Origin: Pocillopora verrucosa
Taxonomy: Eukaryota; Cnidaria; Anthozoa; Scleractinia; Pocilloporidae
NCBI RefSeq assembly: GCF_036669915.1
Contig: NC_089320.1
Location: 22,489,948-22,553,947 of the forward strand
Direction of reading: 5' to 3'
Length of the DNA: 64,000 nt
Under the pieces are notes generated by a model. It saw nothing but the letters and a program-made list of their open reading frames with translations. It had not been told where the DNA came from and searched no databases. This document shows, one piece after another, positions 48,801-59,836 of this stretch (positions within the stretch are counted from its first letter, which is position 1; each line of letters begins with the position of its first letter). A program made the translations under genes and the position numbers.

Positions 48801-49327
48801 AGGATTTTTTCCTAGAATGAAGCAACATGGTTTAGAGGAATGGGAATAAAAGAGAATAATTGGGGTTTGACACTGAAGCCCTGCAAAAAGGGAGGTTACT
48901 TACAATTTGTTTTTGTTTATTCGACTTTCTTGCGGTGCTATAAAAAGGACGGCGGCATTGGTCTAGGAATGCTTACATCGTTTTGAATTAATTTCGCTGT
49001 TTGTTGTGAGTTACACGATCCAACAAATAATTTTTATTACGAATATGTAGGTTTTCTTTGAAAGTACAGTCATAGGTTAAGCACTTACACTAGCTGAAGT
49101 CCCCACCTCTCGATTAACTATTTGAATGAATGCATCAGTCGTGTATAATAGTTGATTTTAAATAATTACGATGGAAAATACATTGAAAACGGATCAGAAA
49201 GAAACAACAAACTTCGTTTACACGGAAATGTTCATTTCTTTCATCAAACTCCACAGAAAGTCCCAGTAATATGCTTTTTTGAACACCTCAACCGTACGCA
49301 ATATTTGGGTTAATAAGTCGATTATTA
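45883..49327. other. Intergenic region between E and F
   Basis: Should contain the signal-peptide exon and promoter of E and the 3' UTR of F, both on the minus strand. Minus-strand candidates for the signal exon (ATG, hydrophobic run, phase-1 GT donor) were looked for and none was convincing. A short hairpin lies at 46689-46718 and a G-rich run near 47050. Confidence 0.5.
46689..46718. repeat. Perfect short hairpin
   Basis: Two 11-nt arms, gcgtgcagatt and its complement aatctgcacgc, are separated by 8 nt. No function can be assigned. Confidence 0.8.
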
Positions 49328-52300
49328 TCAATACTTTGGAGCCTGCAGAAAAATAACGAGGCTAGAAACTAACAAAACGGCCATGAAAACCCAAAAGAAA
49401 CAAGCATCGATGACAGAGGCCACCAGCTTCCATTCCTCTCTCTTAATTTCACTTTCCTCTTTTTCTCTCATCACGTGCACCAGCCTTCGGACGTTCTTCA
49501 ATAAACTATCTTGTTTCAGAAGCAATTCTCTCATGGTCGCATCCAAAGACAATTGGATATTTGGGGCAGATGGTCGATCTTCGTTAATGGAGCGAAGACT
49601 GCTGATGAAAGGAAAGTACAAAGGCTTGGGACCTGCAGTAGTTTGTGTGGTTTCCCCATCTACGCTTGAATCTCTTTCTGAAGAGAAAGTCCTACAGCGG
49701 TTTCGGCCAGCAGTTTGCAGGCTTCCTCTGGATTTTGAGTAGAATTCTCCGATAGACGTGAAACATCTTTCACGTTGCGCGACTGTCGGTGGCATAGTGG
49801 AACTCCGCCTCTCTATGTCAATCTCTTCCTGGGCTGCTTCTTGTTCTTGCACGTGTTTTTCGATTACGTTTATCAAGCCTGCTGGAATTTTGACGTGAAA
49901 AATTTTGGCCATCCAGTTCAGCACGATAGTTCTTACCCACATGGGCATCTCCACCACTGAGGGATTGTTGTAGTAACACTTAAGCACCAGACATGTCGCA
50001 ACCAAAGAGAGCGCGACCTGCAGCAAATGTACAAGTTACATCAGTTGTGGCCCATTTTACTACCTAAAGTAATCAAAATTTATATTCTTCTAGAAATAAC
50101 CATAATACATGGTCAGGCATGCAGGAAATAAGATTTAATAAAGTTATTACATTGAAAACAGTGCCCCAGAAAAATCAAAATATAGAAAAAAAAAACTGTG
50201 ACGTTTTTGAATGAGATGAGCTTGATTGAAGTTTGGAAATGAGTCAAATTAGGCGAGAGAGATGTCAGTAGGAGTGTTACATAGCCGGCATGTCCATCAG
50301 CAAGTGTTCCTATGCCACTGAGTTTTGGTTAATTTTTTGAAGGTCATGTCAAATATTCACTAGATGCATGGTGACATTAGTTCTAAAAAACAGAGCTTTT
50401 TTTGTGAATAACGCTTAGAGAGCGAATTTTTCAATCAACGTCGTCTGGGTCTGCTGTTTTGCATGCACAATAAAATGCCGACTGCAGGTTGCCTTCCTCT
50501 GTGACAACAAACAAGCCTGATCCTAATTATGCGCTCTGCATATGCGTAATTGAACTTGCACTTACATGGAGGTAAAGAGGAATTGATGAATTTATTTAAG
50601 GGCACTACTTTCATGTTACCATCTGCTCACCTCAAACATGATTCCAGTGTAATATATGCTTATCAGTGGAATAACTTCAGAAGTAGCCGGCATGATCTCT
50701 GCCACAATCAACATGAACACAGTCATGGCCAGTAGGTTGGTAATCACCAACGTGATGCGTTCTCCGGAGTCAGGGGGGAGGAAAAACGACAGCAGTGTCA
50801 GGGCTACAAATTAGGAAGAAAACAAAAGAGCTGTTACGACAATGGACCACACTGTTTGATATGCAAGTGACCCATCACTTAGTTTTACGTCGCCCTGCCT
50901 CAACTCACGCAGCGAAAGTCATTCTTTTGAGCTAAATCTTTGGAAAAAACCGCCTATTTTTTACCGAAACTGTCAATCAGTGGATATAAACCGTTTTACG
51001 TCAGGAAACTTACATGTTATCAGCACACACGGAATTATCAGGTTCACAAAATAATAAGTGGTCCGCCTCCTTATATGGACTGTGTACGTCACATCCGGGT
51101 ACGGCTCAGGACAGCATACATAAACAATTTCATTCCTTTTCGCTGGAAGGCCAATCAAGTCCCATTCACCGTTTGTTACAAACTTCTTTGTGTCGCCCTC
51201 ATCTGATTCCATTTTAATGTCAAGTCGGTAACCATCGTACGTCCATGAACCGAACTTCATCGAGCAGAACTAAAAAGAAATCAAAACTGAGATCAAGTAA
51301 ATGATAATCGTGAATCTTTGCAGGCTAAAAGAGATAGAGGACAATCTGGGCTAAGAATACAGGAAACCTGCCGTTTTTCAGCGAAGGTCGTGGAATTTTT
51401 TGAGCTGAAGAAGGAGAAGAGGAAATAGAAAAGTTTCACAGCACTCACGAAACTGAGCACTTACTCATTCCTCCGTTTATCCTTTGTTTTACTCTGGTTA
51501 TAGCCTATTCTACACAAATTGTGTTAACCATATTTTGTCATTTGAAAAGACCTAGAGAAACTTGTATTCTACGACCAAAAATACTATATATAATTTTTCA
51601 AAGTTAAGAATTTGCCAAATAGTCATTTTTAGTACACACCAGCCTATCAAATGAAAACCTACCTTTATTGTTTTAATAGGTAACACACAGTTCTGTTTTA
51701 GTCACAGACCGCTTAAACACTTACCTGTTCGTCAAAAGGGAAAAAGTTCACGTTTATCTTGCAAGAAAAGGTGTAGAGAACTGGGCCGAGCCACATGTTT
51801 CGTCCGTTAGAACTGAGTACTATTTTAGTTTTGAATCGGTCCAGTGCTCCATCTCTATTAGCATCGGCACTGAAAAGTAGACATACTTTTAAAAGAATCC
51901 TTGTCCACGCGTTCTGTTTTCTATATTTGCTGTTGTTGTTGTTGTTGCATTCGAGGTTTAAGAGAGAGATTTAATTGATACAAACTGATCCTCCTACAAC
52001 CCGTTTTTTCATGTTCAGAGCAATTCAAATCTATGATTGGTCTTACCAGCCAGATGCAAAACTACAACCATTTATGACTTGCCCATTCGTTTTTCACTTT
52101 GAATTCTTATTGCTTATTTGTGTTATTACGTTTGCCGTAATTTGCGGTTTTGTTTTTTTAACAGACAATCGGAATGTCCTCGAGAAGTTGCATCCATACT
52201 GTATCATGTTGGAGTGTAGACCTTCTAAACTTTAAGGAGTAAATAATGTGTATATGGTTCCATCAATAGTGAAAATATATTGTAGGCGGCTCTTAAACTG

Positions 52301-55300
52301 TACTTTTGATTCGTTCCTCCAAAAGGAAAAAAGTAAAAAATATTCACACGCTCGTTAGAAAATAAGTAAATAAAACTACGACATCACTACGCAACAACGT
52401 ACACCATCCAAAAAAGATATAATATTAACATGAAAACAAATACGAAGTAGACTCTCGTACTTATTATAGAGATAAATATCTGGTATCCAAACTTTGTTTG
52501 CGTTGATATTGATTTGGTTGATGCCCTCAAAATGTGAAGAATTCCACGTCAAGAATGGATTGAACCAGGTCTAAGAAACAAATTCATCAATTGGTGTAGC
52601 ATATAAACATAACCATGACAAAGCATCAAGAAGAAACATGAACTGAGGAGACTGAAGAAACAAAATAGAACTGAGAGATTTATCTCTTGCATGTATCGAA
52701 CCTGACGTATCCAGAGACTGACTTGCATTAGCTGATTCTTTTCGTCCTGCAAGAATGAAAAAAAAAGAGTTAAAGTTTTCATCTGAATAAAGGGGTTACT
52801 TGTTGATGTATCGGCAGGGGGATACCACAAGATCATTTGGTTTTATCAACAGCGTTGATAATGTAAATTGGCCACCGTGAACAGTTTTTAAAGCTGAATT
52901 TTCATGCGTTAGCCCTAAGTTGACCCTTAGAGAGAATTACCAAATCATTTTGCAAGTTTTCAGCTGCGAATTTATTCAGTATTTCTCTTTATGAGACTAA
53001 AGCATAAGCACCACCCTCCTGGGGTGGTGAGAGGCCGCTCAAGCAATGGTAAAAAAAAACTGATGATATAACTGCGAAAACCATATAGCATATTCATAAG
53101 CTTCTTCAAACTTCGAGTAATAAAGATCATTTACCACATCAATGATCTGATGTAAAGAGACACCAAGCTTTACTGTGACTTTACTGCTTCTGTTCAGAAC
53201 GGGGCGTAACTCAGGATTGTAACCAGTCTTGAATAATTTCTCTCTCAGCTTGGCCTCCCCGTTTTCCATCAAAGACATATTCCAGCTCCCATTTATTCCT
53301 GTAAGAAATGCGAAAATTGCCGCCGCAAAAACATGACTGTACGTATAAGTTACTCTTTCGAGGCGGAGCTTAGTTAACAGCCATTTTAAGTGGCAGAACT
53401 CCTTATAAGTACTTTGCACAGCATTTGGTGACATAAACGAAAGCTTTGGGCTCAAATTTAAGTCTTCTTCATGAACATACGTCCTTACTTTATCCAAATA
53501 ATTTGAAAAGAAGTCATATAAAAGTCAAAGGGTGTTCAATAACAAACCCTCTAGACGAGGAATTGATAGCAGTATACTTAATTATAATGTGACAGATACA
53601 TCTTGCCTAGTTTGCTTTAGATCCACCTCTGCATTTTGTCGCGTCATTTCTATTCGGATACGTTGTGTGCCGCCTGTGCCCGCCCCGTTTCGTAACAGAA
53701 ATGGTTTGACCGTGCAGACCTGAGACTTGATTTGCAATCGGCAAAGGGTATATGCTAACGGCATCCATTAGGCTTCTCATAATCAACTTTACGCTCGTCG
53801 TTCAGATTTAGTGGGAAAAATTCTAAGAAAAGAATCAGCCCGTCATAAGGAAATGTTTGTAGTGCGTGAGACTTCTACCGTCGAGTAATACAAGGAAAGC
53901 AAAACATATTTTGGCTTATCTGACATCCTAAGTAAATACAAGAACACAAAAAGGTTTCTTACCATAAATATATTATGTTAGATGTCAGTTTATTAGCAGA
54001 CAATATGCTCGCAAAAATTTCATCGTTTTGTTTATCACACGAACAAAATTTTCTTTCGTTCTGCCTCGTTATGTATTTCTTGAATAAATCACAGAGTTCA
54101 GCTGGCGACGGTTCATGTAAAGCTTTATATCCACACGGCCCTCTCGGAGGCTAGTTTTGATCTCACTGTTTTTAAAAGATTTTAGAATGATAAGCTTCAT
54201 TTCTAAGATATTAGCGATTCAAATACATATCGATGGGATTCTGTACCAGTAAGCCCTGCGGCGTGAGTTGGATTGTTTACTGATGAAATGTGTTAATTAG
54301 AAGCGTTTCTCATTATTTTTTAAAAGATTTTTCGAAGTACGATTGCTTTTGTTTAAGTCGAGTTGGATTTGAAATCCTCACCATGCAGTCCCAGAAGTGG
54401 AACATTCTATGAATGCGTGTTTAACATTTCCAATTCATGATCAATCAGGTTTTCCTCAAAAATACATAACCACCGACAAATTCTCTTAGAAAACGTGAGG
54501 ATTATTCAAAATTTCTTAAACCTCTCGAGTACTGATGAAATTTAAACTTTGGTCGTTGAATTTTCAAGTATCTCTCAGTGATTCCACTTAACAATGATCC
54601 GGATATAAAATAAAAAAAATGTGGGCAAAAAAAAATGATGTACGAAACCGAACAATGTGCAACAACACTTTTCCAGCGTTATGATAGCTTGTCAAAGTTT
54701 TGTTTCTCGGTTGACATTTTATTGACTGAAATTGACTCAACAAGAAATGCAAATTTCTAATGAAATATAATCCAACAGTGATGGAGAAACTGAAATCTTC
54801 TTCGGGTAAATGGATTTTCATGGCTTTCGGTGGAAAATGAAATACAAATCAGGTCTGGCGATGTTAGGGGGAAGTATCATCAAATGATCGGAAAAAAACA
54901 TACGTTCTCTTCTCATTCGGAAATCGGTTACTAAACATGTCTCAAATGCTTATGGCTTAAAAGCAAATGCGTTCTGACTCAAAAGCATCAGTTTTTCTGA
55001 TTTCTGAAACAATGAATACCAAGGACAGGAATCGTAACCAGGCAAGCCTATTGGCCACCTTAAAGAATGATTTCAAGTTTGATGAATATCTTGTTATTCT
55101 GAAATGAGTAAGATTATGAACAGATTGTTCTCACAAACTAATCTAAACGTCCGAAATTTCGACGATACAGCTACAAAAACTGGCCAGAATGTATCAAACA
55201 GTAAAGACCCGAACAAAAGCCGTGCAAATAATTAATTAAGGTGTTATCGACATCAACCAAAAAAAACCCAAATAAGATTACAGAAAGATCCTATACCTTC

Positions 55301-55379
55301 AAATTCACTTACCTTTCACAGCAAAGATTGCCGCAATCAGGGCAAGAAACCTTACAAACGTCTGCGTCGAAACCGTCAT
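49328..55379 (-). CDS. Gene F: nicotinic acetylcholine receptor alpha-type subunit
   Basis: Alpha-like Cys-loop channel subunit. Exons in transcription order: 55379-55313 (signal peptide [19 protein letters not shown], phase-1 gtaagt donor), 53298-53135, 52746-52702, 52570-52461, 51869-51725, 51269-51014, 50803-50631, 50017-49328; 549 residues. Conserved: loop D Trp in TWFNPFL, loop A IPDIYLYN, Cys-loop C165/C179 with FFPFDE, Trp186 in GSWTYDG, vicinal C229-C230 in [10 protein letters not shown]2 [17 protein letters not shown] with Glu at -1' and 20', an amphipathic helix before TM4, and TM4 near the end. It lies in tandem with E. The TM2 exon is almost identical to E's, whereas the ligand-domain exons are far more diverged. 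A candidate minus-strand AATAAA is near 49032. Confidence 0.93.
51970..52190 (+). repeat. Dispersed repeat, degenerate copy (intron of gene F)
   Basis: Contains atgattggtcttaccagcc, agatgcaaaactacaacca and a later ttgcttatttgtgttatta block, in the order of the 14062-14300 element. Confidence 0.5.
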
Positions 55380-56281
55380 CTTGTACAATAAGCGTCAGAA
55401 ACGTCTCCTTCAAGACGTAACTACCTCGACCTATCAACGCAATCGTCTATGTCATTGGTAATTAGTCTTGGTCGGCCGTCTGGACTGTTAAAAAATTCGC
55501 TTTAACTATTTTCAACGCGTATTTACCGCCGCCGCGGCCAAGTAACTTAGAGAAGGGTTACTTTTACCAAGGGTCACCGGATATGACGCGCATTGAGAAA
55601 TAAAACAACTGACATGTTTATTCACCTAAGGGTCTGCACAACTGATACTGTCTGTATAACTCATGGGTTGAACAATTCAAAATATGCCTTTAGCACATTA
55701 GAGTCACAATAACTGGAATGAAAGCAAAATTATCATCAAGGTATCATCAACTAACCGAAGGTAAAAGGGTGGGGTGTGTTACATTACCCTGCTCATCTAC
55801 TTCATAGAGTGTTCCTATTCAATTATTTGAAGCGGTTTAATCTCTTTTCGAAACTGTTTTCCGTCGTTTCTTTTGCCCCATTCACGGCAACAAAAAATGT
55901 TGAGTCAAACCAGGATTAAATCAATGAAAATTGGTGACAGAAACACGAAAGATAAATGACCCTTACATAAAGTGGACAAACATCAGTTTCAGAAACCTCT
56001 TTGAAGACAATTATTTTAAATCATGATCGTGTTAAACAAAATAGCTTTCGAACGTATTTGAGCTTTACTGTGAATGAATCATTAGTCTCTCTTTGAAAAA
56101 GACAATATTGCTTTGAATATTTATTAAATAAAAACTCCTCTCATCTGCTAAAAAGCTTTTTCAAATGTTCTATCCGTGTTTGAGGGTTGAAATTCAATCT
56201 CTTTCAGTGAGCGTGAAGCTGAAAAATTCCAAAAAGCAAAAGAACGGAATAAATCCTTATCCTTATCTTTGAATTTTATTC

Positions 56282-56315
<34 letters not shown>

Positions 56316-57194
56316 AGAGCCGCGGAAATGATATTTTTATGAATTCGAATCAGCCAATCAGATGATCCGAAAGGGTTATTTTGCCCGGTGGTGTGGTTTT
56401 CCATTCAAACTTATTGATGAAATACGAGTACCGACTTAAAGCCGCTAAAAATAATCTTTTTCTCTGGCCGTTTTTCTTATAGGATCTAATGTTTGTCTGA
56501 TCACCAGATAGGCTTCCATTCGTCATGAACCTTCCAACTACTTCCAAATTGAAGAAGTAATTGAGACAAATCCTGTGATAAGTTCTTAAGAGATATGTTT
56601 AACATATGGAAAAGCGTGCTCTCTGTACGGAAATTGAGAGGTTATCCATTTCCTCTATTTCATTCGGTGGGGAAGAGGAGAACTGTTTAAGAACTGCTCT
56701 AATGAAAATAAGGTCAATACAAGTAAGGTTAATACAGGTTCCACTGTACACTACAAACAAGAACTCTGATAACAAATACGACGACGTCACTAACGAAATT
56801 TAGATGATTGCTCTTTAATTTGCATTGCATATGTTTCAGCTTTAACCTTTCATTACGGAGGATTAAACAAAATGTAAGATAAAAGAAATTAATTGCAAAA
56901 TTTAGGGAAAATAAAACCCAAAAATTTTTTTTCGAGCAACAAGCGACTCGAGGACAACAGTGACTGTCTATATGTCTATGGGCAAACATTCGAGATTGTT
57001 ACACACCTAGACTTCCACTCAACAAAACGAGCACTGTGATGAGTTGATTCTCGGTCACTTGCCCCTGATCAAATTCAAATGTATCTCGACCGGTACACAA
57101 TTGCGCAGTTGTTTCCCCCGCGTCGAATACAACAACACGTTTGTTTGTTTTTGCCATGTGATTGTTTAAGAAAAAGTCTAAATATATAGCAAGG

Positions 57195-57328
57195 CACTTA
57201 ATGTATGGTCTCTCGGGAAGCTAGTTAGTTTTGTTTTCCCTCGAGTCCTCATGTTTCCCTCGACTTTGTCTCGTGAAACATCAGGGAAAACAAAACAAAC
57301 TGTTTTCCTTGGGACCATACATTAAGTG
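57195..57328. repeat. Fold-back (MITE-like) element
   Basis: The outer arms cacttaatgtatggtc and gaccatacattaagtg are exact complements. Inner arms include gttttgttttccct against agggaaaacaaaac and catgtttccctcg against cgtgaaacat. Confidence 0.85.
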
Positions 57329-59698
57329 TATAATATTCTCCATCGAAGAATAGTTAAATCCGTTTTCTTTGTTTTGCAAGGTCTCTGTCACGTCATTCAA
57401 CTTACGTTAGCTAGAGAACCCATTTGATATCTCGGCCAAACGAACACTTGTCGTGGGAAATTTACCGTATAATGTTTTCTCTTAGGCTGTTTGCTGTCTC
57501 TGCGTTAAGTAATCTTCACCGTCAATCATTTGCCCCTCACAAGCTTCATTTTATTGTTCAAAAACTGACATGACAATTTTTGACAAGGACAGATGTAAAA
57601 AACATCACCTTTCTCCTTACGACTACCACCTTAAGAAACATCGACCGGTTGGCGACCCTGTGACCTTTAGGATCTCGGTATCATTTCTTCTTACTTGTTT
57701 CTCTACGTTTCTTTTAATTTTAGTTATGAAGATTTGGTTTTTAACTAAATTTTTTTTCTCTAGTTGATGTTTTTATCTTTTTCCATCATTTACTGTGACT
57801 GCGGTAACCGTAGCTTTCCAACACCACGATTAACTAATAAAAAAGGCGATTTATTGATGTGGAAAAACGATGAGAGTTGAAACTAAAAAACATACAAAAT
57901 TACAACAATTGATTATGTAAAAGTGGTAGGAAAGAAATACAGCCTACTTGAAACGATGATACTTACATTGTTACGATTACTCACAAACTGCACTTGCACT
58001 CGACGAGAAAAAACGTAGACACTGCTCGAAAGTCAAATGCGACTAGCGCGACTACAGGGAAAAGAAAGGCATCCTGAACAGGGAAAATTAAGTTAATATA
58101 CGCAGGAAAAACTGAAAATTAATGCATGCGAAACGACTAACTGAGAGTGTAATTGACACCAATAATTAAGAATGAAACAATAATAAATGAAAGTATGCGG
58201 TATGGAAAACAAAAGAAGCTAACTAACCGGTGGAAAGACGACGCGAAACAGCAACAACACTCTAGAGACACCCTAATTAACAATTGACAACATTCTGCAC
58301 GCTAAGATCTTACATTCACTACATGACATGTATTGATGTTGTAGGGAGAACTTACAGAGTTAGCACTCTTGACAGTGATAGGGTTCATTAAATTTACAAT
58401 GGCATCTCATCATTTCAGCAAAGAATGACTAGTTGTTTTATCCAGGGATTAAATTAGGAGATTTTCGAAACACAACAAAGAACTTCGTCTGAAAACAAAA
58501 AAAGGATTGAACAAGCAACAAGTTTATTAGCACTTTATTACGCTATAAAATTTACATACCATTCAACTAATAATACGAAAATAACATTATTCAATACGAA
58601 AATATTCTTCCATTACACCATTAAGACCAACTAAACTTTTTGGAATTGTTTGAAATCATCTTGATAGTATTGGTATTACCAGCTACAGCAGAGTTTTCAC
58701 CTTCATGTTAAAACAAACGAAATTTTGTTTAAATAGATTGCATTGCCTTCGCTTCACTCGCCAAGACAAGGTTTTATAATAGGCCAAAAATACATAACTT
58801 AGGATTTCTAAAGCTACATATGCTAATGTCTAATGTTTACTTAAGCATTTGAAATTATACCGACTGAAGTTTGAAAAAGTGCAAAATGGGGTTAAATTAA
58901 AGTATTTCATATCGTTTTACTAACAAAGTCAACAATTACTTTGAAAATAACACAAATATTAAAACAACGATCAAAACGCCAAAAGCTACTCCCAAAAGGA
59001 CTAGGATGACGACGATACAGATTAAACAGATTAAATGGATTAAAAGAGAACCATGTTGAAAAATTTAACAAGATGAATCTAAGATACCTAAGATACCCTA
59101 CGTTGTTACTTCGCACACGTTTAGTAACGCTATTAGGAGAGGCTATCGTACCTCATGCCAGTCAACTTACAACGTCTTGGTTTGATTTCACAAAATTCAT
59201 TTCCAACCACATGTCAGTAAGTGCTACCTTTGTGGTTTTTACTTGGAACTGTTCATTTAAAATTAAAAAGCACCTGAAATATTTAATTTATCAATTTATC
59301 ATTATCTATTATTGGTTAATAGTGGAGCTGTTCGTAACTTTTCCACAGCAAATTTCGACGAAAATCATTCAATTAACTAAAAATGAATTATCAAATTTCC
59401 GAAAAAACTGCATTTTAAAAAGTGCAGTAGTTTCGCTAACAATTAGAAAAAAGTCTTTAAAAGTAGTTTTGAATAACGAGTAATGCTTCACCGCTTGTTA
59501 ACAGATAACGAAGTCTGCCCTTAAACAACTACTTCACACAACATCCGTCTCAAACATATTTCGCCCAGATGTAGTGATTTCTTCGAGACACAACTCCGTC
59601 GCCGAAAGTCGAGTACACCCGACGATCAAATTCGGAGACATTCGGCTCTTGTAGACTACAACATTCGAGCACTGATTTGAGTGGCGAGTGAGCAGGTA

Positions 59699-59704
59699 TT
59701 TATT
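59699..59704 (-). terminator. Candidate poly(A) signal of dystrophin
   Basis: AATAAA on the minus strand about 130 nt past the stop codon of the last dystrophin exon. Further hexamers occur near 58523 and 58534. Use is inferred from position only. Confidence 0.4.
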
Positions 59705-59836
59705 ATCCCATACAGCAAATCTTTGGGAAAACCAGTAAAAATACGCGTATACAATCTCCTAGACAAAATGTTTACAAAATGTTCCTTAGTGTCTGTCCTG
59801 AATAATGTAAGTTATTTGCCCAAATATCTATCATTA

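Larger units (their letters stand above)
55380..59836. other. Intergenic region between F and dystrophin
   Basis: Upstream region of F and downstream region of dystrophin. It includes long T tracts near 56283-56310, a fold-back element at 57195-57328 and AT-rich frames without recognisable domains. A minus-strand hydrophobic run encoded at about 59040-58919 has no start codon or acceptor and was not called. Confidence 0.5.

Noticed and set aside
58919..59040. Minus-strand run encoding a strong hydrophobic, transmembrane-like segment
   Set aside because: It is preceded by an in-frame stop with no ATG and no AG acceptor between them. Low-complexity DNA of this kind gives hydrophobic translations by chance.
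59073..59483. 136-codon plus-strand frame
   Set aside because: AT-rich composition, no recognisable domain or splice context; likely chance.
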